Positions 18,312 to 27,917 are shown, counted from the stretch's first letter. The stretch is 64,000 nt of DNA from Aquiflexum sp041749095 (GCF_041749095.1 NZ_JBGTCA010000429.1:7753-71752); one strand, 5' to 3'. Notes: a model not told the origin generated them from the sequence alone. Translations and numbers: made by a program.

Positions 18312-21300
18312 CTACATATTCCTCCTGTACTGTCCGCCAACTTCATACAAAGCCTGTGTAATCTGACCTAACGAACAGAACTTCACTGCCTCCATTAATT
18401 TTTCGAAAATATTATAATTGCGAACAGCGGCCATTTGAAGTTCGTTCAGGATAGCATGGGTATTGTCTTTATTTCTTGCTTTGAGAAGTTCCAAAGTGTT
18501 GATTTGGCTAATCTTTTCCTGTTCATTCGCCCGAATAACTTCACCCGGTGTCACAGTAGGAGAACCATCAGAAGAAAGAAAGGTATTTACTCCAATAATT
18601 GGGTATTCTCCAGTATGTTTCAAGGTTTCATAATATAGACTCTCTTCTTGGATTTTACCTCTTTGGTACATGGGTTCCATAGCACCCAAAACACCCCCTC
18701 TTTCAGTAATCCTATCAAATTCTTTGTAAACAGCTTCTTCTACCAAATCTGTCAATTCTTCAATAATAAAAGCACCTTGAATTGGGTTTTCATTTTTGGC
18801 AAGTCCGAGTTCCTTGTTGATGATCAATTGTATTGCCATGGCCCTTCTCACAGAAGCCTCCGTAGGAGTGGTGATCGCCTCGTCATACGCATTGGTATGC
18901 AATGAATTGCAATTGTCATAAATTGCATATAATGCTTGAAGTGTAGTCCTGATATCATTGAAATCTATTTCCTGGGCATGGAGTGAGCGACCTGAAGTTT
19001 GAATATGATATTTCAGCATTTGGGAACGCTCATTTGCCCTATATTTTAATTTCATTGCTTTTGCCCAGATTCTTCTTGCTACCCTTCCAATTACTGAATA
19101 TTCCGGATCTATTCCGTTGGAGAAAAAGAAAGACAGATTTGGAGCAAATTTATTGATGTCCATTCCTCTAGACACATAATATTCCACGTAAGTAAACCCA
19201 TTGGATAGCGTCAAAGCCAATTGGGTGATGGGATTGGCGCCCGCTTCTGCTATGTGATATCCGGATATCGAAACAGAATAAAAATTCCTGATTTTGTTTT
19301 CAATAAAATATTGCTGCACATCTCCCATCAAACGCAATGAGAATTCTGTAGAAAAAATACAGGTATTCTGGGCTTGATCCTCTTTCAGTATATCTGCCTG
19401 AACAGTTCCTCTAACTTTTCTGAGGGTTTCTTTTTTGATGGTTTGATAGATTTCAGATGGCAGGACTTCATCACCTGTAACTCCCAATAACATCATACCC
19501 AAGCCATCATTTCCTTCCGGAACTGTACCGTTATAAGTTGGTCTTGGAGTTCCTTTGGTACTGTACATAGCATTGATTTTGGAATTTACTTCTTCTTCAA
19601 GCCCATTCTCCCTGATGTAAATTTCGCACTGTTGATCTATGGCCGCATTCATAAAAAATGCTGTCATGGTTGCAGCAGGTCCATTGATTGTCATCGAAAC
19701 TGAGGTCATGGGATCAGCAAGGTTAAAACCGGAATAGAGTTTCTTGGCATCATCCAAGCAACAGATATTAACACCGGAATTCCCGACTTTACCATAAATA
19801 TCAGGTCGATAATCCGGATCTTCCCCATATAGGGTGACGGAATCGAATGCTGTTGACAGCCTTTTTGCAGGTAGTCCTCTTGAAACGTAATGAAACCTTT
19901 TGTTTGTTCTTTCAGGTCCCCCTTCGCCGGCAAACATCCTAGCAGGATCTTCACCTTCTCTTTTGAAGGGAAAAACTCCCGCTGTGTAGGGGAATTCACC
20001 TGGTACATTTTCCTTCAATCCCCATTTAAGGATATCCCCCCATGCTTCATATTTTGGCAGAGACACTTTTGGGATTTTGGTTTGGGAAAGAGAGGAATAA
20101 TATGTCTGAACCTTGATTTCCTTATCTCTCACTTTGAATACATAAAAATCATCAGCATATCGCTGTTTCTTTTCGGGCCATTCCTCCAGCCACTTTTTAT
20201 TTTTAGGATCAAGGTCCAAAGCTACTTGTTCGTAAACTTCATCAAGTTCCTTGACCAATCTATCTTCATCAGTTAATTTCACCGATTTAATGGCTTCTAT
20301 TGATTTTTTGATGCTGTATAGTTTTTGAGCAACTTCTTTTTGGTCTTCTACCCATTTGTCATAGCCTCGATTATTCTCAGAAATTTCTGAAAGATATCTA
20401 GTCCTAGCTGGTGGAATGATAAAAATCTTTTCAGACATCTCTTTACTGACTTCAAAGAAAGTATTCAAATCAACACCTGTCTTTTCGACCAACTTATGAA
20501 TAATAGCTTTATAGAGATTATTCATGCCCGGATCATTGAACTGGGAAGCAATAGTTCCATAAACCGGTATATCCTCGTCGGCAATATCCCATAAATTATG
20601 ATTTCGCTTATACTGCTTTTTAACATCCCTCAAGGCATCCTGCGCGCCTCTCTTGTCAAATTTGTTAAGCGCAATAATATCAGCAAAATCCAGCATGTCA
20701 ATTTTTTCCAACTGTGTAGCAGCCCCATATTCCGGGGTCATCACATAGAGTGACATGTCCGAATGTTCTACAATTTCAGTGTCTGATTGGCCTATCCCGG
20801 AAGTTTCCAGGATGATCAGGTCAAAATTTGCTGCTTTAAATATATCAACTGCATCCTGAACATATTTGGAAAGTGCCAAATTGGATTGCCTTGTCGCCAA
20901 TGAGCGCATGTACACTCTTGGATTGTTGATGGCATTCATCCGGATTCTATCTCCCAACAATGCTCCACCTGTTTTTCTTTTGGATGGATCAACCGAAACA
21001 ATGGCAATGTTTTTATCCTTGAAATCCACCAAAAACCTTCTGACCAATTCATCCACCAAAGAGGATTTTCCTGCCCCTCCTGTCCCTGTTATTCCAAGCA
21101 CAGGTACTTTGCTTTTTGTTACAGCGATCTTGATTTGCTGAAGCATTGATTTACTTTCTTCAGGAAAATTTTCGGCAGCAGAAATAACCCTTGCTATGGT
21201 TTTTGCATCTGATTTATCAAAAATACCCTCATGGTTGACATCTTTGCCAACGGGAAAATCAGATTTTTTTACTAGATCATTAATCATTCCCTGAAGTCCC

Positions 21301-21692
21301 ATCGCTCGTCCATCGTCAGGTGAATATATCCTAGTGATACCATATTCTTGTAGTTCTTTGATCTCATCGGGCAAAATGGTCCCACCACCACCTCCAAAAA
21401 TTTTTATTTGATTTGCTCCTTTTTCCTGAAGAAGGTCATACATGTATTTGAAAAATTCTACATGGCCTCCTTGATAAGATGTAATGGCTATTGATTGTAC
21501 ATTCTCCTGAATCGCACAATCCACAATTTCCTGAACAGACCTGTTATGTCCTAAATGAATCACTTCACAGCCTGTAGATTGGATGATGCGACGCATAATA
21601 TTAATAGCAGCATCGTGCCCATCAAAAAGAGATGCGGCTGTAACAATTCTGATATGATTCTCTGGTTTGTAAATTTCCTGGGAAAAAGACAT
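18312..21692 (-). CDS. icmF: Fused B12-dependent acyl-CoA mutase with G-protein chaperone (IcmF type)
   Basis: An 1126-residue fusion. The N-terminal adenosylcobalamin domain has the DxHxxG-type motif in SLFDGHDAAINIM and a later TSYQGGH. A MeaB/ArgK-like GTPase follows, with P-loop GITGTGGAGKSSL, ETSGIGQSD and NKFD. The C-terminal mutase barrel contains DPMTSVSMTINGPAATMTAFF-like substrate residues and INTHVSGYHIAEAG-type elements (visible as SVSISGYHIAEAGANP). Such fusions isomerise isobutyryl-CoA/butyryl-CoA or pivalyl/isovaleryl-CoA and protect the cofactor with GTP hydrolysis. I cannot read the substrate preference. I choose ATG 21692 (MSFSQEIYK). A TTG at 21746 in frame adds 18 unlikely residues. 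A 27-bp palindrome lies about 130 bases upstream. Confidence 0.93.
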   Translation of the reverse strand: MSFSQEIYKPENHIRIVTAASLFDGHDAAINIMRRIIQSTGCEVIHLGHNRSVQEIVDCAIQENVQSIAITSYQGGHVEFFKYMYDLLQEKGANQIKIFGGGGGTILPDEIKELQEYGITRIYSPDDGRAMGLQGMINDLVKKSDFPVGKDVNHEGIFDKSDAKTIARVISAAENFPEESKSMLQQIKIAVTKSKVPVLGITGTGGAGKSSLVDELVRRFLVDFKDKNIAIVSVDPSKRKTGGALLGDRIRMNAINNPRVYMRSLATRQSNLALSKYVQDAVDIFKAANFDLIILETSGIGQSDTEIVEHSDMSLYVMTPEYGAATQLEKIDMLDFADIIALNKFDKRGAQDALRDVKKQYKRNHNLWDIADEDIPVYGTIASQFNDPGMNNLYKAIIHKLVEKTGVDLNTFFEVSKEMSEKIFIIPPARTRYLSEISENNRGYDKWVEDQKEVAQKLYSIKKSIEAIKSVKLTDEDRLVKELDEVYEQVALDLDPKNKKWLEEWPEKKQRYADDFYVFKVRDKEIKVQTYYSSLSQTKIPKVSLPKYEAWGDILKWGLKENVPGEFPYTAGVFPFKREGEDPARMFAGEGGPERTNKRFHYVSRGLPAKRLSTAFDSVTLYGEDPDYRPDIYGKVGNSGVNICCLDDAKKLYSGFNLADPMTSVSMTINGPAATMTAFFMNAAIDQQCEIYIRENGLEEEVNSKINAMYSTKGTPRPTYNGTVPEGNDGLGMMLLGVTGDEVLPSEIYQTIKKETLRKVRGTVQADILKEDQAQNTCIFSTEFSLRLMGDVQQYFIENKIRNFYSVSISGYHIAEAGANPITQLALTLSNGFTYVEYYVSRGMDINKFAPNLSFFFSNGIDPEYSVIGRVARRIWAKAMKLKYRANERSQMLKYHIQTSGRSLHAQEIDFNDIRTTLQALYAIYDNCNSLHTNAYDEAITTPTEASVRRAMAIQLIINKELGLAKNENPIQGAFIIEELTDLVEEAVYKEFDRITERGGVLGAMEPMYQRGKIQEESLYYETLKHTGEYPIIGVNTFLSSDGSPTVTPGEVIRANEQEKISQINTLELLKARNKDNTHAILNELQMAAVRNYNIFEKLMEAVKFCSLGQITQALYEVGGQYRRNM

Positions 21693-21746
21693 TTCAATTG
21701 GGTTTATATACTCAAACACAAAACCAAAATTGGAAGTTTTACTCAA

Positions 21747-22012
21747 CTTCTAACTTTTAGTATTTGGGATATTCTACATGCGAAGATAAGAAAAATCACA
21801 GCGCAAAAACCATAGTTTATAGGATTTATCAAAATAATATTTTGATAAATTAAGTTAAATCTAATATTTCAGAACATAGTTTAAAGAATTTATATCGAAA
21901 CCAAAATTAATGTATCCTTCCAACCAAAAGACAATCATATTTGCAGGTGATTTAAATCAGCTTTTACGCAGCAATACTGGGTTTTCTTTGTAAAAAGGAA
22001 CTGATAAAAGTT
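21747..22012. other. Divergent intergenic region of icmF and the M50 protease gene
   Basis: About 345 bases separate the chosen icmF start (21692) from the M50 protease start (22038). No gene is visible here. The region holds the palindrome at 21824-21850 and a candidate promoter for the protease at 21987-22020. The rest is A/T-rich sequence without a recognisable site. Confidence 0.6.
21824..21850. promoter_or_regulatory. 27-bp perfect palindrome, candidate operator
   Basis: ATTTATCAAAATA (21824-21836) is the exact reverse complement of TATTTTGATAAAT (21838-21850) around one central base. Its place about 130 bases upstream of icmF, between divergent genes, fits a dimeric repressor site. It lacks a T-run and a suitable loop for a terminator. 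The regulator is unknown. Confidence 0.45.
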
Positions 22013-22020
22013 TAAATTTG
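21987..22020 (+). promoter_or_regulatory. Candidate Bacteroidota-type promoter of the M50 protease gene
   Basis: TTTG at 21987-21990 and TAAATTTG at 22013-22020 match the TTTG and TAnnTTTG elements of Bacteroidota promoters. The 22-base spacing is slightly long. The predicted start of transcription would fall a few bases before the ATG at 22038. Confidence 0.4.
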
Positions 22021-22037
22021 GAATATAATAAACTAAA

Positions 22038-23117
22038 ATGAAACTATCCTTATTTATAGGAAAATATAGAAATGTAAAAGTTTTTATACATTGGACATTT
22101 TCCCTGCTATTGCTATGGATCATCATATCCAATATGCGTCAGGGAATGCCTGCAATTGATATTTTCTGGATCATAATTTTTGTTTTTGCCTTATTCTTCT
22201 GTGTGGTATTACATGAATTTGGGCATTCATTGGCAGCTCAAAAGTATGGAATTCAAACAAAAGATATTGTCCTGTATCCAATCGGGGGAATTGCCAGGCT
22301 AGAAAAATTACCTGAAGACCCAAAACAAGAACTATGGGTTGCAATAGCCGGTCCACTTGTGAATATTGGCATATTTTTTATTCTTTCTGCCATTTTAATT
22401 ATAACTGGATTTGATCTTGAAAATCTGGAAGAAATCAAAATAAATCCCAATACAATCGTACTTTACTTGGCTTCAGCTAATTTGATATTGGCACTGTTCA
22501 ATTTACTTCCCGCCTTCCCAATGGATGGTGGAAGAGTTTTACGTGCATTTTTGGCAATTAGACTTCCACGAGCCAAGGCAACTCAAATTGCTGGGGGAAT
22601 TGGTCAGTTCTTGGCCATATTTTTTATTTTCTTCGGATTGTTCAACAACCCCATATTGGTTCTGATAGGAATTTTTATTTTTCTTGGTGCAGGTGCAGAG
22701 GTAAGCCATACAAAGCAGGAAAGCTTCTTGAAAGGCTTCAAGGTTAAGGACGCCCTGATGATGAAATTTCAAATTATTGGTTTTGACGCACCATTGGCAA
22801 AAGCAATTGAAAAATTATTGAATTCTCAGGCAACACATTTTGTAGTCGTCAAAGATGATGTGGCAATCGGCACCCTCAGCAGGAATGAAATCATTAAAGG
22901 TCTAAAAGAAGGAAATGAAACAACTTTGGTGGAAAAAGTGGCTGATTTCAGTCCGTTGAAAATCGAAACTGAACAGGATCTTGATGACGCGTGGCGAAAC
23001 ATGATCACTGGAAATAAAAAGGTTGCTTTTGTCATTGAAGACGGTAACTTTTTGGGCATCCTCGACCAAGAAAATATCAGCGAGTTTGTAATGGTAAAAT
23101 CAGCCTTGACCAAATGA
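22038..23117 (+). CDS. Site-2-protease-type M50 metalloprotease with CBS region
   Basis: A 359-residue inner-membrane zinc protease. The zinc site is HEFGH (His59, Glu60, His63) inside a transmembrane segment, and the third ligand is in FPMDGGRVLRA. Several hydrophobic segments surround them (residues about 15-32, 40-60, 95-120, 135-155, 190-225). The C-terminal 110 residues are soluble and look like a CBS-type pair (VKDALMMKFQIIGFDAPLAKAIEKL, VVVKDDVAIGTLSRNEIIKGL). Family members with CBS domains respond to adenine nucleotides or other ligands and cleave membrane substrates, often anti-sigma factors. No sigma or anti-sigma gene lies here. The substrate is unknown. Confidence 0.92.
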   Translation: MKLSLFIGKYRNVKVFIHWTFSLLLLWIIISNMRQGMPAIDIFWIIIFVFALFFCVVLHEFGHSLAAQKYGIQTKDIVLYPIGGIARLEKLPEDPKQELWVAIAGPLVNIGIFFILSAILIITGFDLENLEEIKINPNTIVLYLASANLILALFNLLPAFPMDGGRVLRAFLAIRLPRAKATQIAGGIGQFLAIFFIFFGLFNNPILVLIGIFIFLGAGAEVSHTKQESFLKGFKVKDALMMKFQIIGFDAPLAKAIEKLLNSQATHFVVVKDDVAIGTLSRNEIIKGLKEGNETTLVEKVADFSPLKIETEQDLDDAWRNMITGNKKVAFVIEDGNFLGILDQENISEFVMVKSALTK

Positions 23118-23201
23118 TTAATATTTCCAGCTTAAATAGTCTTATATTTATATTTTCATAAAAACAGCTACTACTAAAGCTTTACTCAAAAATACAATTA
23201 G

Positions 23202-25340
23202 ATGAGAAAATCCATATCCCTTTCGTTTATACTTTGTCTTTGGTCAATTTTTTTAATTGCACAATCAATACAATCCCCTAACACAAATGTAAAACTTGAT
23301 TTTGAAATTATTGAAGGCAAAGCTATTTATCAGTTGTCTTTTAAAGGAAAACCTGTAATCGCACCAAGTCAATTGGGCTTTGAAATCAAAAATCAAGCAA
23401 CTCTCGAGGATGGATTCCAATTAATGGAAACACAAGAATCTTCATTTGATGAAACCTGGAATCCGGTGTGGGGTGAAGAAAGTAAAATAAGAAACCATTA
23501 TAACGAACTGTATGTCCAATTAAGCCAACCCAATACTGAGCGAATTATTGCGATCAGGTTCAGGGTTTATGATGATGGATTAGGTTTTAGGTATGAGTTT
23601 CCTTCACAACCAAATTTGGCTCATTTTGTCATTAAAGAAGAAAAAACCCAGTTTGCAATGTCAGGTGACCATACTGCCTTTTGGATTGCTGGAGATTATG
23701 ACACTCAAGAATATGATTACACGGAATCCAAACTTTCTGATATCAGGGGATTTATGGAAAAAGCAGTTACAGCCAATCTTTCCCAGAAACCATTTTCACC
23801 TACAGGAGTTCAGACTTCCCTTATGATGAAATCTGAAGATGGTTTGTACATCAACCTTCATGAAGCAGCATTAATAGATTATTCAACCATGCACCTCAAT
23901 TTGGATGACAAAAACTTCGTCTTCAAGTCTTGGCTGACCCCTGATGTCAATGGAGACAAAGGATATCTCCAAACCCCATTCAATACTCCTTGGAGAACAG
24001 TGATTGTCAGTGATGACGCAAGAGATATCTTGGCGTCAAGGATGACTTACAACCTCAATGAACCTTCCAAAATCGAAGATACTTCTTGGATCAAGCCCAT
24101 GAAATATATCGGGGTTTGGTGGGAAATGATCACTGGGAAAAGCTCTTGGGCCTACACGGATGAATTCCCGGCTGTCAGGTTAGGGGAAACTGATTTTTCA
24201 AAAGCCAAACCCAATGGCATACATGGTGCAAACACCCCTAATGTCAAGCAGTATATTGATTTCGCCGCAGAGCATGGATTTAGTGGAGTATTGGTAGAAG
24301 GATGGAATATTGGTTGGGAAGATTGGTTTGGAAATTCCAAAGATTTTGTATTTGACTTTTTGACCCCTTATCCTGATTTTGATTTGGAAGGCATACGAGA
24401 TTATGCGAAGCGTAAAGGTGTGGAAATGGTCATGCACCATGAAACCTCCTCTTCCGTGAGAAATTATGAAAGACATATGGATCGTGCTTACCAATTTATG
24501 AAGGACAATGGCTACAATGCTGTTAAAAGCGGATATGTTGGAGATATACTGCCCAGAGGAGAAAATCATTACAGTCAATGGATAGTAAATCATTATCAAT
24601 ATGCCATAGAAAAAGCTGCTGACTACCAAATCATGGTTAATGCCCATGAAGCGGTCCGTCCAACGGGGATTGCCCGTACATGGCCAAATCTCATTGCCAA
24701 TGAGTCCGCAAGAGGAACAGAATACCAAGCCTTTGGTGGCAGTAATCCAAACCACGTGACTGTATTGCCATTTACAAGACAAATAGGTGGGCCAATGGAT
24801 TATACTCCTGGCATTTTTGAAATGGACATCAGCAAAATCAATCCTGATAACAATTCTTGGGTAAACAGCACCATGGCCAATCAATTGGCACTCTATGTCA
24901 CCATGTACAGCCCACTTCAGATGGCTGCAGATCTACCGAAGAATTACGAGCGTTTTATGGACGCCTTCCAATTTATCAAGGACGTGGCTATTGATTGGGA
25001 TGAAAGCAGGTATTTGGAAGCAGAACCCGGATATTTTATCACTGTAGCCAGAAAAGAAAAAGGCAGCAATAATTGGTTTGTAGGCAATGCAAATGGTGTA
25101 CCTATCAGAACTTCCACGATTTCATTTGATTTCCTCGATGCTGACAAAACTTACATCGCCACCATCTATGCTGATGCCAAGGATGCTCATTACCGGAACA
25201 ATCCTCAAGCATATACCATCAGAAAAGTAGTGGTCACCAATAAATCAAAACTCAGTCAGCAATCAGCGGCAGGTGGTGGTTACGCTATAAGTATCATAGA
25301 GACTACTAAAGAACAGGCTAAGGGCTTGAAGAAATTATAG
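23202..25340 (+). CDS. GH97-family alpha-glucosidase (SusB type), secreted
   Basis: A 712-residue glycoside hydrolase of family 97, with a signal peptide (MRKSISLSFILCLWSIFLIAQ) that directs it to the periplasm. The N-terminal beta-sandwich (about 25-280) leads into a TIM barrel (ENHYSQWIVNHY, IMVNAHEAVRPTGIARTWP) and a C-terminal beta domain. The conserved acidic segment VNAHEAV and the NESARGTEY motif suggest the inverting (SusB-like) subtype, which removes glucose from alpha-glucans. This reading is from pattern memory. No SusC/SusD pair is near, so it is not a full polysaccharide-utilisation locus here. A large inverted repeat separates it from the GH32 gene on the same strand. Confidence 0.92.
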   Translation: MRKSISLSFILCLWSIFLIAQSIQSPNTNVKLDFEIIEGKAIYQLSFKGKPVIAPSQLGFEIKNQATLEDGFQLMETQESSFDETWNPVWGEESKIRNHYNELYVQLSQPNTERIIAIRFRVYDDGLGFRYEFPSQPNLAHFVIKEEKTQFAMSGDHTAFWIAGDYDTQEYDYTESKLSDIRGFMEKAVTANLSQKPFSPTGVQTSLMMKSEDGLYINLHEAALIDYSTMHLNLDDKNFVFKSWLTPDVNGDKGYLQTPFNTPWRTVIVSDDARDILASRMTYNLNEPSKIEDTSWIKPMKYIGVWWEMITGKSSWAYTDEFPAVRLGETDFSKAKPNGIHGANTPNVKQYIDFAAEHGFSGVLVEGWNIGWEDWFGNSKDFVFDFLTPYPDFDLEGIRDYAKRKGVEMVMHHETSSSVRNYERHMDRAYQFMKDNGYNAVKSGYVGDILPRGENHYSQWIVNHYQYAIEKAADYQIMVNAHEAVRPTGIARTWPNLIANESARGTEYQAFGGSNPNHVTVLPFTRQIGGPMDYTPGIFEMDISKINPDNNSWVNSTMANQLALYVTMYSPLQMAADLPKNYERFMDAFQFIKDVAIDWDESRYLEAEPGYFITVARKEKGSNNWFVGNANGVPIRTSTISFDFLDADKTYIATIYADAKDAHYRNNPQAYTIRKVVVTNKSKLSQQSAAGGGYAISIIETTKEQAKGLKKL

Positions 25341-25352
25341 ATTGGAATTTTA

Positions 25353-25453
25353 TAAACCACAAAAGAAACAAAAGATTGAGGTCATAATGAAGGAATTACA
25401 TTTCATTCCTTCTCAGTAATGTCTTTTGTGTTCTTTTGTATCTTTTGTGGTTC
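25353..25453. repeat. Large imperfect palindrome between the GH97 and GH32 genes
   Basis: The outer arms are AACCACAAAAGAAACAAAAG (25355-25374) and, inverted, the CTTTTGTAT...TTGTGGTT stretch at about 25433-25452, with two mismatches over about 24 bases. An inner 8-bp stem, GAAGGAAT (25389-25396) with ATTCCTTC (25405-25412), sits in the middle. Bacteroidota genomes hold many repeats of this style. It can fold in the transcript and may reduce read-through from GH97 to GH32. Confidence 0.6.
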
Positions 25454-25497
25454 ATTATTTTTCCTCTATTTTTAAAAAATGTAAAATTTCCATCAAC

Positions 25498-27000
25498 ATG
25501 AATAAATCTCTTTTTATCATCATTTCTTTGTTTTCTGTTTTTTTTGCATGTAAAACAATAGAGGAGAAATCGAGTCCAATGGACACCTCATTATACAACG
25601 AACCCTTCCGTCCACAATTCCATTTTTCGCCTGAAGCCAATTGGATGAATGACCCGAATGGGATGGTGTATCTGGATGGAGAGTATCATTTGTTTTATCA
25701 ATATTACCCTGACAGCACAGTTTGGGGCCCTATGCATTGGGGACACGCTATTTCTACAGACTTGGTGCATTGGGAGAATTTGCCCATTGCCATTTATCCG
25801 GATAAAAACGGTTGGATTTTTTCCGGTTCGGCAGTGATAGATCATAACAACACAAGTGGTTTGGGCTCAGATCAAAATCCTGCCATGATTGCCATTTTCA
25901 CCTATCATGAGCCAGTTGGTGAAAAAGAAGGAAGAAATGATTTTCAGACACAAGGCATCGCTTATAGTTTGGACAAAGGAAGGTCTTGGACCGTTTATGA
26001 AAAAAATCCAGTGTTGAAAAACCCAGGTATCAAGGATTTTCGTGACCCAAAAGTGATGTGGCATGAAGATAAAGAAGGAAATGGAAGATGGATTATGTCC
26101 CTAGCTGTTTTGGACAAGATCGATTTCTACTCCACTCCAAATCTTTTGGAATGGACCTTTGAAAGTGACTTCAATCCAGAATGGGCTGCCTATGGTGGAG
26201 TATGGGAATGCCCGGACCTTTTTTCTTTGACTGCTGCTGATGGCACTAAAAAGTGGATCTTGTTTGTCAGCATCAATCCCGGTGGCCCACAAGGTGGATC
26301 AGCAACACAGTATTTTGTAGGGAATTTTGATGGAAAAACTTTCACTACAGAAAGCACAGAAACTTTATGGCTTGATTATGGCGCAGACAATTATGCAGGG
26401 GTTACTTGGTCTAACGTACCTGAATCAGATGGAAGAACGCTGTTTATCGGTTGGATGAGCAATTGGCAATATGGCCAAATTGTTCCTACTCACCCATGGC
26501 GCTCGGCCATGACCATTCCAAGAAAACTTGAATTGGTCAAGATCAATGATGAATATTTAGTCGCTTCTCGACCCGTGAAAGAAATTGAGAAATTAAGAAA
26601 GGAATCAAAAACAGTTTCAGGTTCTTCTTTTGAATTGGAAAATGAGTTGGTTGAGCTTGAACTTTCCCCAAACCAATCAGATTTCAAAATAAATATCTCA
26701 AATGATAAAGGTGAAAAGTTGATTGTTGAAAAATCAAGTCAAGAATTGAAAATTGACCGAACACAATCGGGAAAGATTGATTTCAGTCCGGAATTTCCTG
26801 CAGTGCATACGGCTCCATTAAATGGGATAAGAGTGGAAAAAGTTAGGTTGTTTATTGATAGGTCATCCATCGAGATATTTATTAATGATGGTGAGCTTAT
26901 AATGACTGATTTGGTCTTTCCAACTTCACCATATTCCAAGATTAAATTAGAAGGTTTTTCTGAAAATAATTCCTTGCACTATTTAAGTGGAATATGGTAA
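25498..27000 (+). CDS. GH32-family fructan hydrolase (levanase or invertase type) lipoprotein
   Basis: A 500-residue GH32 enzyme that cleaves beta-fructosides such as sucrose, inulin or levan. The N-terminus is a lipoprotein signal (MNKSLFIIISLFSVFFACK), so Cys18 should be lipidated. Catalytic motifs are present: the nucleophile Asp52 in WMNDPNG, the transition-state Asp in FRDPKV, and the acid/base Glu in WECPDLF. A five-bladed propeller covers about 40-355 and a C-terminal beta-sandwich about 380-500 (FIDRSSIEIFIND). The frame is open further upstream to 25426, but ATG 25498 gives the proper lipoprotein signal. With GH97 it forms a possible two-enzyme oligosaccharide unit. Levan versus inulin preference cannot be told. 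Confidence 0.95.
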   Translation: MNKSLFIIISLFSVFFACKTIEEKSSPMDTSLYNEPFRPQFHFSPEANWMNDPNGMVYLDGEYHLFYQYYPDSTVWGPMHWGHAISTDLVHWENLPIAIYPDKNGWIFSGSAVIDHNNTSGLGSDQNPAMIAIFTYHEPVGEKEGRNDFQTQGIAYSLDKGRSWTVYEKNPVLKNPGIKDFRDPKVMWHEDKEGNGRWIMSLAVLDKIDFYSTPNLLEWTFESDFNPEWAAYGGVWECPDLFSLTAADGTKKWILFVSINPGGPQGGSATQYFVGNFDGKTFTTESTETLWLDYGADNYAGVTWSNVPESDGRTLFIGWMSNWQYGQIVPTHPWRSAMTIPRKLELVKINDEYLVASRPVKEIEKLRKESKTVSGSSFELENELVELELSPNQSDFKINISNDKGEKLIVEKSSQELKIDRTQSGKIDFSPEFPAVHTAPLNGIRVEKVRLFIDRSSIEIFINDGELIMTDLVFPTSPYSKIKLEGFSENNSLHYLSGIW

Positions 27001-27011
27001 AATCCGGGTAA

Positions 27012-27917
27012 TCAAAACAAAGACCATAAATACAAGGGAACAGAGCCTACAAACTCCAATTGACCCTGACTATTTACTTTCATCAAAAACCCATCAGACA
27101 TATTGAAAGGTCTAAATAAATCTCTGTGAGGATTGCCAGTCAAAATATTAAAATGACCAACCAAAAGTTGAAATCCTGCTGTTTGATTTTCTTTTATTAT
27201 ATCAAAAACATCTTCAAACATAAGTTCATTCGGATTGGCATTTTCATGATTCAGTCTTGAATCAGTTATAATTGGGTGATTGAGTTCCATGGCCTCGATG
27301 GTCTGAACTGCCCTGCAAAACTCACTACTAAGGGCAATCCCAATTGGTATTTGGAGTTTTTTGATTGCATCGCCGATCTTCTTTCCATTTCTCCTTCCGT
27401 TTTCATCCATTTGCCTAGCGACTTGTGGGTCACAGGATTTCCACCATTCCGGCAAAGGTGAGTCAACTATATCATCTCCGGTTCTGGCATCTGTATGTCT
27501 CAATACCAAAGCAATTCCCTGATGGTCTTCTTTCATCTTTCTCAAAGCGCCTACTGTCCTTACTGCATTGGCCTTATGCTTCATGATCAGGATTGGAATT
27601 GTTTGAATAATATTTGGGCTTTCATCAAAAGAACAATCAATCCAGTAAACACCTTCGGGAAGCTCTAACTCAGCAAAACCTGATTCTTCAATTTCAAAGG
27701 TTTGTAGCTCTGTATTTGGATAAAACTTTGCGGGTTTATTTGTCTCGATGTTAATCTGATAGACCTCATCGGTATGTTCTACATAAAACACCCCATCGAT
27801 AAAATCTTCTGAGGTTATCAAACTTTCTTCTTTCTCTACTTCTTCCAAACAAGATGAAATCGATAAAGAAACTAACATCAACATCACAAGATGGATCGGT
27901 TTGAAGTAATATTTCAT
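27012..27917 (-). CDS. Lipoprotein with a histidine-phosphatase-like domain
   Basis: A 301-residue lipoprotein (signal MLMLVSLSISSC). The N-terminal about 100 residues resemble no family I know (ESGFAELELPEGVYWIDC). The rest looks like a histidine-phosphatase (phosphoglycerate-mutase-type) domain: LVLRHTDARTGDD in place of the usual RHG/RHA motif, SEFCRAVQTIEAME with the second arginine, and LLVGHFNILTG with the second histidine. The first motif, ending in Thr, is unusual but keeps Arg-His. Substrate is unknown; periplasmic sugar phosphates or phosphohistidine are only possibilities. It converges with GH32, with 11 bases between the stops, and no terminator was seen. Confidence 0.75.
   Translation of the reverse strand: MKYYFKPIHLVMLMLVSLSISSCLEEVEKEESLITSEDFIDGVFYVEHTDEVYQINIETNKPAKFYPNTELQTFEIEESGFAELELPEGVYWIDCSFDESPNIIQTIPILIMKHKANAVRTVGALRKMKEDHQGIALVLRHTDARTGDDIVDSPLPEWWKSCDPQVARQMDENGRRNGKKIGDAIKKLQIPIGIALSSEFCRAVQTIEAMELNHPIITDSRLNHENANPNELMFEDVFDIIKENQTAGFQLLVGHFNILTGNPHRDLFRPFNMSDGFLMKVNSQGQLEFVGSVPLYLWSLF

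Noticed and set aside
24198..24884. 228-residue minus-strand frame inside the GH97 gene
   Set aside because: It is a shadow of the well supported GH97 frame and shows no protein-family pattern.
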